Shown here piece by piece: positions 32,852 to 40,742 of a stretch of 64,000 nucleotides of DNA. Position numbers and translations under genes: made by a program. The stretch lies in NCBI GenBank assembly GCA_964650315.1, contig CAZYQE010000004.1:1-64000 (forward strand). Direction: 5' to 3'. The first letter of the stretch is position 1. The number at the start of each line of letters is the position of its first letter. This stretch comes from CAJMSU01 sp964650315. GTDB taxonomy: Bacteria > Bacillota_I > Bacilli_A > RF39 > UBA660. The notes beneath the pieces are model-generated. The model was not told the DNA's origin, did no database searches, and saw nothing but the letters and a program-made list of their open reading frames with translations.

Positions 32852-32920
32852 CTAATCACCCATTTCCATTGTACTTATTATATTGTATCAAATATTAGCA
32901 ATTTTTTAAATGTTTTTATG

Positions 32921-32945
32921 AAAAAAAGTAGATTTTATCTACTTT
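32921..32945 (-). terminator. Terminator after noc
   Basis: A 9-bp perfect stem AAAGTAGAT/ATCTACTTT with a 3-base loop and U-run on the minus strand, overlapping the noc stop codon. Confidence 0.8.
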
Positions 32946-34365
32946 ATTCTTCGTCTTGTTTTTCTATTTTAATAATTATTTGATATGATTTATTGAAATT
33001 CATTTCTTCTATATCTGTTGGTAAGTCATGCTCGTTTAATTCTTGTACTAGATGTCTTGCTTTTTCTACGGCTGTTTGTATTGTATATTTTCCATCAACT
33101 GTATCAATTTCTACTGGTTGATGTTTTTCTTCTGTTGGTGTTTCTGTTTCTACTTCTGCTGGTTTTTCTTCATCTGGTTCTTCAGAATCTTCTGTTGGTA
33201 CAGTGTCTTCTTCTATAGATGGTTCTGTTGGTAAATCAATTGACACCAAATCAGGTGTTTTAAAATAATCTCCTGATTCATCAGATTCTTTTTGTTCATC
33301 TGTTTTAACTATACTTTCTGCTGGAGTAATAAATTCTCCTTGTTCTTCTTTTTTTGTGTTATTATCTGATGGAATATTAAGTAAATTATCTAAATCAGAC
33401 TTATTTTCTTTCTTTTTATCTGTATTTAAATTAATATCAGTAGCTGATGATTTTATTTCATTTATATCTGCTGTTGTTTTTGTTTCTGGTAATTCAGCTG
33501 GTTGTATATCTGGTTCATCAGAATCTTCATCATCATCTATTTCTCCAAAATTAATAAATTTTGAGCCTTCATCTTCTGATCCTTCAGGAGGAGCTACTAC
33601 TATTTTTCCAGACTCAGAATCCTCTTCATTTATATCTGCTGCTGGTTTTAGTGGATCATTATTTACAAAATCATTACTTGATGCTTCTTTTTCAGAATCT
33701 GGTTTTTGTATTTCTTGATCTTCAACGTTAACAATTTCCCCTACTGATTTTTCTTTGGGATATAATTCTTTTATTGTTTTTTCTAATTTACGAACAGGCA
33801 TTCTTTCTTCAATTACTTGATTTAATAATTCTTTTTGTTTATCTGCATCTGGTACATTCAATAATGCTCTTGCATGTCTTTCAGATATATTTTCTTTTAA
33901 TACTGCTTCTTGTACTTCTTCTGGCAATGATAATAATCTTACTTTATTTGCAACTGCAGATTGACTTTTACCCATTGTTTTAGCTAGTTCTTCTTGTGTC
34001 ATTTCATCTAATTCTAATATTTTTTGATAAGTTCTGGCTTCTTCTATAGCATTTAAATTCTTTCTTTGTAAATTTTCAAGTAAAGCTACTTTAGATGATT
34101 CTTTGTCATCTAAATCTCTAATTATAGCAGGTATTTTTGTAAGACCAGCCATAGCGGCTGCTTTATATCTTCTCTCACCAGCTATTATTTCATACTTATC
34201 ATTTACACTTCTTACTATAATTGGTTGTATAACACCATGTTCTTTGATTGATACAGCTAATTCATTTAAAGCTCTTTCATCAAAAACTTCTCTGGGTTGA
34301 AATCTATTTGGAATGATATCATCTAAATATAGATAGATAACATCATCTTTTTCTTTGTCGCTCAT
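32944..34365 (-). CDS. noc: Noc-like nucleoid occlusion protein (ParB paralogue) with long acidic linker
   Basis: Noc is a ParB-like CTPase that binds its own sites (NBS) and blocks septum formation over DNA. The 473-residue protein has the ParB/CTP domain (about 10-115, GERRYKAA at 63-70, LLENLQRKNLNAIEEA), an HTH domain (about 122-200, AKTMGKSQSAVANKVRLL), a very acidic Ser/Asp/Glu-rich stretch (about 205-417), and a short C-terminal domain (418-473). B. subtilis Noc is 283 residues and begins with a membrane-targeting amphipathic helix, which is not apparent here. Position between rsmG and parA matches noc. ATG 34365 has GGGTGAT upstream. NBS-like sites occur by gyrA and in dnaX. Confidence 0.85.
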   Translation of the reverse strand: MSDKEKDDVIYLYLDDIIPNRFQPREVFDERALNELAVSIKEHGVIQPIIVRSVNDKYEIIAGERRYKAAAMAGLTKIPAIIRDLDDKESSKVALLENLQRKNLNAIEEARTYQKILELDEMTQEELAKTMGKSQSAVANKVRLLSLPEEVQEAVLKENISERHARALLNVPDADKQKELLNQVIEERMPVRKLEKTIKELYPKEKSVGEIVNVEDQEIQKPDSEKEASSNDFVNNDPLKPAADINEEDSESGKIVVAPPEGSEDEGSKFINFGEIDDDEDSDEPDIQPAELPETKTTADINEIKSSATDINLNTDKKKENKSDLDNLLNIPSDNNTKKEEQGEFITPAESIVKTDEQKESDESGDYFKTPDLVSIDLPTEPSIEEDTVPTEDSEEPDEEKPAEVETETPTEEKHQPVEIDTVDGKYTIQTAVEKARHLVQELNEHDLPTDIEEMNFNKSYQIIIKIEKQDEE

Positions 34366-34397
34366 TGTATCACCCACTTTATATTCTCTTATGTTAT

Positions 34398-34426
34398 ATT
34401 ATAGACTAAATTAGTCTTTTTTTCAA
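34398..34426 (-). promoter_or_regulatory. Promoter of noc with palindromic spacer
   Basis: TTGAAA (34421-34426) and TATAAT (34398-34403) on the minus strand with exactly 17 bases between. The spacer holds a perfect 15-bp palindrome AGACTAA-A-TTAGTCT (34403-34417), a plausible operator. Confidence 0.75.
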
Positions 34427-34457
34427 TAAAAAAAGAATTCAAATTAGAAATTCTTTT
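34427..34457 (-). terminator. Terminator after rsmG
   Basis: A 9-bp stem AAAAGAATT/AATTCTTTT (34431-34439 with 34449-34457) and U-run on the minus strand, immediately before the noc -35. Confidence 0.75.
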
Positions 34458-35091
34458 ATTTGTTTTTTATTACTACTAAGCTTCTTAAACTTTTTTCTTT
34501 TGGTAATAAGAATTTATCTACTTTTTCTAGTTTGTATTTACTATTTATTTTAGAAAAAACTTCTTTTGTTAATTCCTTATCTATATTACCTTTCATAGCA
34601 ATAAATACTCCATTGTCTTTAACTAAATGCATAGTATATGTTAATAATTTTTCTATATTAGCAACCGCTCTAGCTGTTACTACATCATATTTTTCTTTAT
34701 GATCTTCTCCTCTTACATGCGTTGCTTCTATATTTTCTAATTCTAATTCTTTTATTATTTCATTTAAGTACTTAACTCTTTTTAATATTGCGTCTATTAA
34801 AGTTACTTTTAAGTTAGGATATACTATTTTTAATACTATTCCAGGAAATCCTGCTCCTGTACCTACATCACATAATGTATCTACTTTATTTAAATCAACT
34901 ACTTTAGCAATAGTTAAACTATCATAAAAATGTTTTAAATATACTTCTTCTTCAGTTATTATTCTTGTTAAATTTATTTTTTTATTCCATTCGACTAATA
35001 AATTATAAAACTTATCTAATTTTTCTAATTTTTCTTTTGATAATTCTATATTTATTTTTTTTAATTCTTCTATAAATTCTTCTTTATTCAT
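34456..35091 (-). CDS. rsmG: 16S rRNA (guanine-527) N7-methyltransferase
   Basis: Methylates G527 in the 530 loop of 16S rRNA using SAM. The 211-residue Rossmann protein has NKKINLTRI near residue 40, the SAM loop LCDVGTGAGFPGIVLKI, VTARAVANIEKL and the basic C-terminus. Loss of this enzyme gives low-level streptomycin resistance in several bacteria. The ATG at 35091 overlaps the mnmG stop (ATGAATAA), the classic mnmG-rsmG coupling; another ATG nine bases upstream is possible. Confidence 0.95.
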   Translation of the reverse strand: MNKEEFIEELKKINIELSKEKLEKLDKFYNLLVEWNKKINLTRIITEEEVYLKHFYDSLTIAKVVDLNKVDTLCDVGTGAGFPGIVLKIVYPNLKVTLIDAILKRVKYLNEIIKELELENIEATHVRGEDHKEKYDVVTARAVANIEKLLTYTMHLVKDNGVFIAMKGNIDKELTKEVFSKINSKYKLEKVDKFLLPKEKSLRSLVVIKNK

Positions 35092-36964
35092 TTTTATCAT
35101 TCTTTCTTAAATATACTAATAATATAGATATATCTGCTGGATTAACTCCACTTATACGAGAAGCTTGTCCTATAGAAGTTGGTCTGATTTCTGTTAATTT
35201 TTGTTTGGCTTCACTTGCTATATTAGGTATATCTTCATAATTAATATTATCTGGAATCTTTTTATTTTCTAAATTTAACATTTTTCCTGCTTCTTTTAAT
35301 GCTTTTTTAATATATCCTTCATATCTAGTATTTATTTCTACTTGTTCTAACACATCATATGAATAATCTAAATCTATAAATTCTTTTATATTTTCTATAG
35401 ATATTTCTGGTCTTTTTAATAAATTATATAAAGTAATTCCATCTTTTAATGGTGTAGTCCCAATAGATTCTAATTTTTTATTAGTATCTTTTTTAGGTGT
35501 TATTTTGTTTTCTTTTAAAATATTAAATAATTCTTTAATATATTCTTTCTTTTTTATAAATTTATTATATTTAGATTTATTAATTAAACCTACTTGATAT
35601 CCATAATCTCTTAGTCTTATATCTGCATTATCATGTCTTAATAATAATCTATATTCTGCACGTGATGTTAATAATCTATATGGATCTTTTACTCCTTTAG
35701 TTACTAAATCATCTATTAATACGCCAATATATGCTTCATTTCTTTTTAATATTAATGGTTCTTTTCCTTCTAATTTTAAGGCAGCATTAATACCTGCAAT
35801 TAAACCTTGTCCAGCGGCTTCTTCATAACCACTAGTTCCATTAATTTGACCTGCGGTATATAGGCCTTCTACTAGTTTTGTTTCTAAAGATTGTTTTAAA
35901 CTTCTAGAATCTATTGCATCATATTCTATAGCATAAGCATATTTTAATATTTTGGCATTTTCTAAACCTTTTAGTGAGTGAACCATATTTTCTTGTACGT
36001 ATTCTGGCATACTAGTAGAAAAACCTTGAATATATATAGTGTTTCCATACTCTGGATCATCTTTTATATTTGATTCTGGTTCTAGGAACAATTGGTGCCT
36101 TTCTTTATCTGCAAATCTTACTACTTTATCTTCTATTGATGGACAATATCTAGGACCTACTCCTTCTGCATATCCTCCATACATACTTGATTCTTCTAAG
36201 TGTTCATTTATTATTTTATGAGTATCTTTGTTTGTATATACTAAATGACATGGTACTTGTTTTTTATAATCATAATATGCTTTATTATCAAAAGAAAATG
36301 TTAATTCTTTATTATCTCCTGGTTCTAATTTTGTTTTGTCATAATCTATTGTATCTATATCTACTCTAGGAGGTGTACCTGTTTTTAATCTTAGTATTTT
36401 AAATCCTAATTCTTTTAAATCATCAGATAAGAATTTAGATTCTTTTTCTCCATGAGGGCCTCCTGGGGTTTTAGAATCTCCAACTAGTATTGTACCTTTT
36501 AGATATGTTCCGGTTGTTAGTATTACTACATTTGATTCTATTTTAGTATTATCATTTAATATAACACCTTTTATTTTATTATCTTCTACTATTAAATGTT
36601 CTACTAAAGCTTCTTTTATATCTAAATTATCTTCATTTCTTAATGTTTTTAGCATTTCTTTAGGATAAATATTTTTATCTGCTTGAGCTCTTAGTGCTTG
36701 GACTGCTGGTCCTTTTTTAGTATTTAACATTTTTACTTGGATTGCTGCTTTATCTGCACATTTACCCATTTCTCCACCTAAAGCATCTATTTCTCTTACA
36801 ACTATACCTTTAGCTGGTCCACCAACCGATGGATTACATGGCATATCAGCAATATTATTTATATTTCCAGTAATAAGTAATGTTTTATGCTTTTTTCTAG
36901 CTAAAGCTAAGGATGCTTCACATCCTGCATGTCCACCACCTACTACAATTGCCTCATATTTCAT
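35084..36964 (-). CDS. mnmG: tRNA uridine 5-carboxymethylaminomethyl modification enzyme MnmG
   Basis: FAD-dependent partner of MnmE that installs cmnm5 on U34 of certain tRNAs. The 626-residue protein has the FAD site IVVGGGHAGCEASLA (from residue 6), MPCNPSVGGPAKG, a GTGTPPRVD-like segment (KTGTPPRVDIDTIDYD), GLYTAGQINGTSGYEEAAGQG and the C-terminal MnmE-binding domain. An in-frame start 33 bases upstream lies within mnmE; ATG 36964 begins the FAD fold and follows the mnmE stop by 7 bases. It forms an operon with mnmE and rsmG. Confidence 0.97.
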   Translation of the reverse strand: MKYEAIVVGGGHAGCEASLALARKKHKTLLITGNINNIADMPCNPSVGGPAKGIVVREIDALGGEMGKCADKAAIQVKMLNTKKGPAVQALRAQADKNIYPKEMLKTLRNEDNLDIKEALVEHLIVEDNKIKGVILNDNTKIESNVVILTTGTYLKGTILVGDSKTPGGPHGEKESKFLSDDLKELGFKILRLKTGTPPRVDIDTIDYDKTKLEPGDNKELTFSFDNKAYYDYKKQVPCHLVYTNKDTHKIINEHLEESSMYGGYAEGVGPRYCPSIEDKVVRFADKERHQLFLEPESNIKDDPEYGNTIYIQGFSTSMPEYVQENMVHSLKGLENAKILKYAYAIEYDAIDSRSLKQSLETKLVEGLYTAGQINGTSGYEEAAGQGLIAGINAALKLEGKEPLILKRNEAYIGVLIDDLVTKGVKDPYRLLTSRAEYRLLLRHDNADIRLRDYGYQVGLINKSKYNKFIKKKEYIKELFNILKENKITPKKDTNKKLESIGTTPLKDGITLYNLLKRPEISIENIKEFIDLDYSYDVLEQVEINTRYEGYIKKALKEAGKMLNLENKKIPDNINYEDIPNIASEAKQKLTEIRPTSIGQASRISGVNPADISILLVYLRKNDKNE

Positions 36965-36971
36965 TTTATCA

Positions 36972-38324
36972 CTACTTTCCAACACAAAAATTTTCAAATA
37001 AGTGATCTATTATTTCATCACTATATGTTTTTCCTATTATTTCTCCTAAAATATCAAAACATTCTCTTAAATCTATTTCTACCATATCGATTGGTAGATC
37101 ATTAGAAATTGCTTTTTCTACTTCTTTTAATTTTTTATAAGCTTCTTCTGCTTTAGTTATTTGTCTTATATTAGTTAAATAATTATAATCTTTTGTATTT
37201 ATTTTTTCTAAGTTAAATAATTCAATTATTTTATTTTTTAATTCTTTTATACCTTCATTAGTATTAGTATTAGTACTAACTACTTCATAATCTTTTAAGT
37301 CTTTTATATCTATTTTATTTTCTAAATCATTTTTATTTAATACTACAATAGTAGTTTTATCTTTAGATTTTTCTAATATTTCTTTATCTTCTTTAGTTAA
37401 TTTATTATTACTATCTAATACTACTATTACTAAATCTGAAGTATCTATTAAAGATAAACTCTTCTCTACTCCTTTTTTTTCTACTATATCTGAAGTATCT
37501 CTAATACCTGCAGTATCTATTATATTTAGAGCAACATTATTAAGTATTACTTGTCCTTCTACTATATCTCTTGTAGTTCCAGCAATATCAGTAACAATTG
37601 CTTTTTCTTCATCTAAAAATTTATTTAAAATACTACTCTTTCCTACATTAGGTCTTCCTACTATTAAAGTATCTATACCATTTTTTAATATTTTTGTATT
37701 TTTAGATTCTTTTATTATATTATTTAGTTTATCTTTTAATTCTTTTACTTTTTCTTTGATTTTTTTTATAGTCATTACTTCTATATCATAATATTCTGGA
37801 TAATCTATATTTACTTCTACTCTTGATATTAAATCTTTTAAATCATTTCTAAAATTATCTATTAATTTAGTTGTATTTCCTTGTAATCCTGAGATTGCAA
37901 GTTTTCTAGAAGTTTCTGTTTTACTATTAATTAAATCCATTACTGCTTCTGATTCTGTTAAATCTATTCTTCCATTTAAGAAAGCTCTTTTAGTGAATTC
38001 TCCAGGTTCTGCAAGTCTGGCACCTTTTTTTATTAATAATTCTAATATTTTATTTGTAGTAGTTATTCCTCCATGACAATTTATTTCTACTACATCTTCT
38101 TTTGTATATGTTTTAGGTTCTTTCATTATAGATACTAAAACTTCATCTATTATTTCTTTATTTTCTTTTATATAACCATAACTTATAGTATGAGTTTTTT
38201 TTCTTTTTAAATCACCACTAAAAATACTATCAGCAATACTAATAGCTTTATTACCACTAAGTCTAATAATTGAGATTGCCCCTACTCCTAAAGATGTAGA
38301 GATTGCTACTATAGTATCATCCAT
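36972..38324 (-). CDS. mnmE: tRNA modification GTPase MnmE
   Basis: Works with MnmG on wobble uridine. The 450-residue protein has the N-terminal formyl-tetrahydrofolate-binding domain (1-118, ISTSLGVGAISIIRLSG), a helical domain, and an inserted G domain with G1 GRPNVGKS (223-230), G3 DTAGIRDT, G4 NKND. The C-terminus ends in CVGK, the catalytic CxGK motif. AAGGAGG precedes the ATG. Downstream genes mnmG and rsmG follow without gaps. Confidence 0.97.
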   Translation of the reverse strand: MDDTIVAISTSLGVGAISIIRLSGNKAISIADSIFSGDLKRKKTHTISYGYIKENKEIIDEVLVSIMKEPKTYTKEDVVEINCHGGITTTNKILELLIKKGARLAEPGEFTKRAFLNGRIDLTESEAVMDLINSKTETSRKLAISGLQGNTTKLIDNFRNDLKDLISRVEVNIDYPEYYDIEVMTIKKIKEKVKELKDKLNNIIKESKNTKILKNGIDTLIVGRPNVGKSSILNKFLDEEKAIVTDIAGTTRDIVEGQVILNNVALNIIDTAGIRDTSDIVEKKGVEKSLSLIDTSDLVIVVLDSNNKLTKEDKEILEKSKDKTTIVVLNKNDLENKIDIKDLKDYEVVSTNTNTNEGIKELKNKIIELFNLEKINTKDYNYLTNIRQITKAEEAYKKLKEVEKAISNDLPIDMVEIDLRECFDILGEIIGKTYSDEIIDHLFENFCVGK

Positions 38325-38349
38325 AGTATTCCTCCTTTTTTCTGGATAT

Positions 38350-38358
38350 ATTATAACA
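38350..38358 (-). promoter_or_regulatory. Extended -10 promoter for mnmE-mnmG-rsmG
   Basis: TGTTATAAT on the minus strand 26 bases before the mnmE ATG. The -35 region is a T-run of the jag terminator. Confidence 0.5.
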
Positions 38359-38370
38359 GATAAATTATAA

Positions 38371-38400
38371 AAAAAGAAGATTTTTTATTCATCTTCTTTT
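38371..38400 (-). terminator. Terminator after jag
   Basis: A 10-bp perfect stem AAAAGAAGAT/ATCTTCTTTT (38372-38381 with 38391-38400), then U-rich sequence on the minus strand. Confidence 0.85.
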
Positions 38401-39002
38401 GGTTTTATAACTACATAACGATTAGGTTCTTCCCCTTCACTTTCAGTATATACTCTCTTATTATTATTTAATACATTATGTACTATTCTTCTTTCGTATG
38501 AATTCATTGAATCCATTTTAGCTTCTATTTTTGTTTTAGAAACTTCTCTAGCTGTTTTTTTAGCAAGCCTTTCTATTTGTTTTTCATGTTTTTCTTTATA
38601 AGCATTAACATCTAATATAAATTTATATGAGTTTCCTACTTCTTTTTTAATATATTGACTAGTTATTATAGATAAAGCTTGTAAGTTTTTACCATTTTTA
38701 CCTATTAATAAAGAATCATTATCTGAAAAAATAGTATATTTAGGAATATTATCTGTCACTTTTACTTCTATATTAGCTTGAAATCCTAAGTTTTTTAGTA
38801 AATTTATTAAGAATTCTTTTATATTTTTTACTACTTCTCTTTTTTCTATTACTTCTATTTCTACTTTTTTACTTTTAAAAAGTCCACCTTTTATTTCTTC
38901 TTTTTTTCTTATTATTAGATTTTCTTCTAATTCTTGTAGATCAATTTTTGCATTTTCAATTGCTTCTTCCTTAGATTTTCCTGTATAACTATGCTTTTCC
39001 AT
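38385..39002 (-). CDS. jag: RNA-binding protein Jag (KhpB)
   Basis: KhpB/Jag is an RNA-binding protein tied to cell division and sporulation (SpoIIIJ-associated). The 205-residue protein has the Jag-N domain (1-50, HSYTGKSKEEAIENA), a KH domain (about 75-145, LLIGKNGKNLQALSIITS with the GxxG loop as GKNG) and an R3H domain (about 150-205, MNSYERRIVHNVL). It overlaps the end of yidC by 14 bases, the standard rpmH-rnpA-yidC-jag operon. Confidence 0.95.
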   Translation of the reverse strand: MEKHSYTGKSKEEAIENAKIDLQELEENLIIRKKEEIKGGLFKSKKVEIEVIEKREVVKNIKEFLINLLKNLGFQANIEVKVTDNIPKYTIFSDNDSLLIGKNGKNLQALSIITSQYIKKEVGNSYKFILDVNAYKEKHEKQIERLAKKTAREVSKTKIEAKMDSMNSYERRIVHNVLNNNKRVYTESEGEEPNRYVVIKPKEDE

Positions 39003-39918
39003 TTACTTCTTTACTCCTTTTCACTAATATATTTTGTCCTATTGTGAACAAGTTAGATGTTACCCAATAAATTCCTAATGCAGCTGGCATAAATAATGAT
39101 GTTATTATTATAATTACACTCATTATATATGGCATACTTTTCATATTTGGATCTTGTTGATTTCCTGTCATATTCATCTTTAATGAATAGAATGTTGTAA
39201 AAGCTACTAATAGTACTAATATTGCATATGCTATAAACCCTGCTGTTTTTATACCTACTGATGGAGTTGTTCCTAATTGTAATAATAAGAATTTATCTTC
39301 AAATATAGCTGGTGTTCTTTGTACTGCTTCAAAGAAAGCTATAAACAATGGTAATTGTAACATTGCAAATAAACAACCTGACATTGGACTTATATTATAT
39401 TTTTTATAAATCATCATCATTTCTTGACTTTGTTTCATCATTGCATCTTTATCTTGTTTGTTTTTATATTTCCTTTGTACTTTATCTATTTCTGGTTGTG
39501 CTTTTTTCATCATTTCTGACTGTAATGCTGTTTTTTTAGTAATTGGAAATGCAATTAATCTTATTAATATACTTACTATAATTAATGATATTGCGTAATT
39601 ACCAACGAATTTTCCTAAGAATATTAATATAAACGATAAAGGTTTAACAAAAACACTTGTCCATAATCCTTCATATTTTCCACTTGTTACTTTAAAATCT
39701 TCACATTTTGGTAATTTTTTAATATTTACTTTATTCTTTTCATATAATTCAATCGTCTTTTTATTAGTTGGTTGGCAAATAATATTTTTAGTTAAATTTT
39801 GTCCTGTTACTTCATTTCTTACTGGTTTTTTATGTGAATCTGTTAATGTTTTAGCACATCCAGTAGATAATAATAAAACTAATATAACTAATATTATTTT
39901 TAATTTATTTTTTTTCAT
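38989..39918 (-). CDS. yidC: Membrane protein insertase YidC (SpoIIIJ type)
   Basis: Inserts membrane proteins alone or with SecYEG; the Gram-positive SpoIIIJ paralogue is required for sporulation in B. subtilis. The 309-residue protein is a lipoprotein (lipobox LSTGC, Cys21), with five helices of the Oxa1 core, the conserved hydrophilic-groove Arg120 in ILIRLIAFP, the helical hairpin MMKKAQPEIDKVQRKYKNK, and GIYWVTSNLFTIGQN. It lacks the large periplasmic domain of Gram-negative YidC. An unusually long spacer (about 22-85) follows the lipobox. Confidence 0.95.
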   Translation of the reverse strand: MKKNKLKIILVILVLLLSTGCAKTLTDSHKKPVRNEVTGQNLTKNIICQPTNKKTIELYEKNKVNIKKLPKCEDFKVTSGKYEGLWTSVFVKPLSFILIFLGKFVGNYAISLIIVSILIRLIAFPITKKTALQSEMMKKAQPEIDKVQRKYKNKQDKDAMMKQSQEMMMIYKKYNISPMSGCLFAMLQLPLFIAFFEAVQRTPAIFEDKFLLLQLGTTPSVGIKTAGFIAYAILVLLVAFTTFYSLKMNMTGNQQDPNMKSMPYIMSVIIIITSLFMPAALGIYWVTSNLFTIGQNILVKRSKEVNGKA

Positions 39919-39930
39919 ATTTATTCCTTT

Positions 39931-40248
39931 CTATTTTAATAGATCTGTTAATTTTTCTTGTAATTCACTATATTTATAATTTTTACCCATACTTCTTAAT
40001 ATTATTATATAGTCATAATTTATATTACTTTTTATATTTATGGAATCTATTATATCTTTTATTCTTCTTTTCATTTTATTTCTATATACTGCATTACCTA
40101 GTTTCTTACCTACACTTATTCCAAATCTATTATAATCTAAATTATTTTCTTTCTTATAAATTATAAATCCTCTATTTTTTAAAATATCATTATTTTTAAT
40201 AATATTATCAAATTCATAAGATTTTTTTACTATAAATTTCTTTTTCAT
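39931..40248 (-). CDS. rnpA: Ribonuclease P protein component
   Basis: Protein subunit of RNase P, which matures tRNA 5' ends with the RNA subunit. The 105-residue protein has RFGISVGKKLGNAVYRNKMKRRIKDI (RNR-type motif as NKMKRRIKD) and the DYIIILRS strand. It lies between rpmH and yidC as usual. The RNA subunit gene is not in the window. Confidence 0.95.
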   Translation of the reverse strand: MKKKFIVKKSYEFDNIIKNNDILKNRGFIIYKKENNLDYNRFGISVGKKLGNAVYRNKMKRRIKDIIDSINIKSNINYDYIIILRSMGKNYKYSELQEKLTDLLK

Positions 40249-40271
40249 ATTATCACCTAATACATTTTAGT

Positions 40272-40296
40272 AAAAAAACCACTGTAAAACAGCGGT
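40272..40296 (-). terminator. Attenuator/terminator between rpmH and rnpA
   Basis: Stem ACCGCTGT/ACAGTGGT (one G-U) with a 3-base loop and seven U on the minus strand. Ribosomal protein L34 is needed in excess over RnpA, so partial termination here would make sense. Confidence 0.75.
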
Positions 40297-40299
40297 ATA

Positions 40300-40422
40300 C
40301 TATTTACAAAGTCTCTTACGACCTTTACGACGACGTCTATTTAATATATTTGTTTTTTTACGTGCAAAAAAACCAAAAGTCTTAGATTTTTTACGGTTAT
40401 TTGGTTGATATGTTCTTTTCAC
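40300..40422 (-). CDS. rpmH: 50S ribosomal protein L34 (short form)
   Basis: Small basic protein of the large subunit. The 40-residue sequence starts (GTG) VKRTYQPNNRKKSKTFGFF and ends NRRRRKGRKRLCK. The usual bacterial length is 44-46; about four residues are missing in the middle loop between FGFFARKKT and the RRRRKGR motif. GGAGGTGG lies eight bases before the GTG, which sets the start against a longer upstream reading. It marks the left edge of oriC. Confidence 0.96.
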   Translation of the reverse strand: MKRTYQPNNRKKSKTFGFFARKKTNILNRRRRKGRKRLCK

Positions 40423-40452
40423 TTGTTCCACCTCCAAACATAAATCTACATT

Positions 40453-40482
40453 ATTATAATAATAGAATAGGGGTTTTGTCAA
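40453..40482 (-). promoter_or_regulatory. Sigma-A type promoter for rpmH-rnpA-yidC-jag
   Basis: Consensus TTGACA (40477-40482) and TATAAT (40453-40458) on the minus strand with an 18-base spacer. This is the strongest promoter by sequence in the window. Confidence 0.85.
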
Positions 40483-40742
40483 TCAAAATAGAGGTATTTT
40501 CTTTATTTTTTAGTTATTCACAGAATTAACAGGTATGTTAATAATAAAAATAACAATTGTTAAGTAAAATTTGTGGAAAATGTGGAAAACTTTATTATTT
40601 TATTATTTTATACTATATTTTTAGTGGAAAAGTCTGTGTATAACTTGTGGATTTAATTTTTTCCCTATTTTTTGTTTATTTTTTCTACAAATTACGTTAG
40701 AATATTAGTTAAGAAATTTTTAACTTGTGGGGAGATGGTGGA
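40483..40742. other. oriC: Chromosomal replication origin, upstream part (rpmH-dnaA)
   Basis: A 320-base non-coding gap with very AT-rich sequence and clustered DnaA boxes: TTATTCACA at 40514-40522, two tandem TGTGGAAAA at 40572-40580 and 40581-40589 (TTTTCCACA on the minus strand), TGTGTATAA at 40635-40643 (TTATACACA on minus), and a weaker TGTGGATTT at 40646-40654. Gene orientation flips here and the context is rpmH-dnaA, the standard Firmicutes origin. A dnaA promoter with TAGAAT at 40698-40703 is likely, making it autoregulated by the boxes. Confidence 0.85.

Noticed and set aside
33018..33983. Several plus-strand open frames opposite noc
   Set aside because: They mirror the low-complexity acidic codons of noc on the other strand, give hydrophobic repeats with no ribosome sites, and match no family.
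40475..40483. Spo0A-box-like TTTGTCAAT at the origin
   Set aside because: One mismatch to the consensus, and the bases are fully explained by the TTGACA -35 of the rpmH promoter on the other strand.
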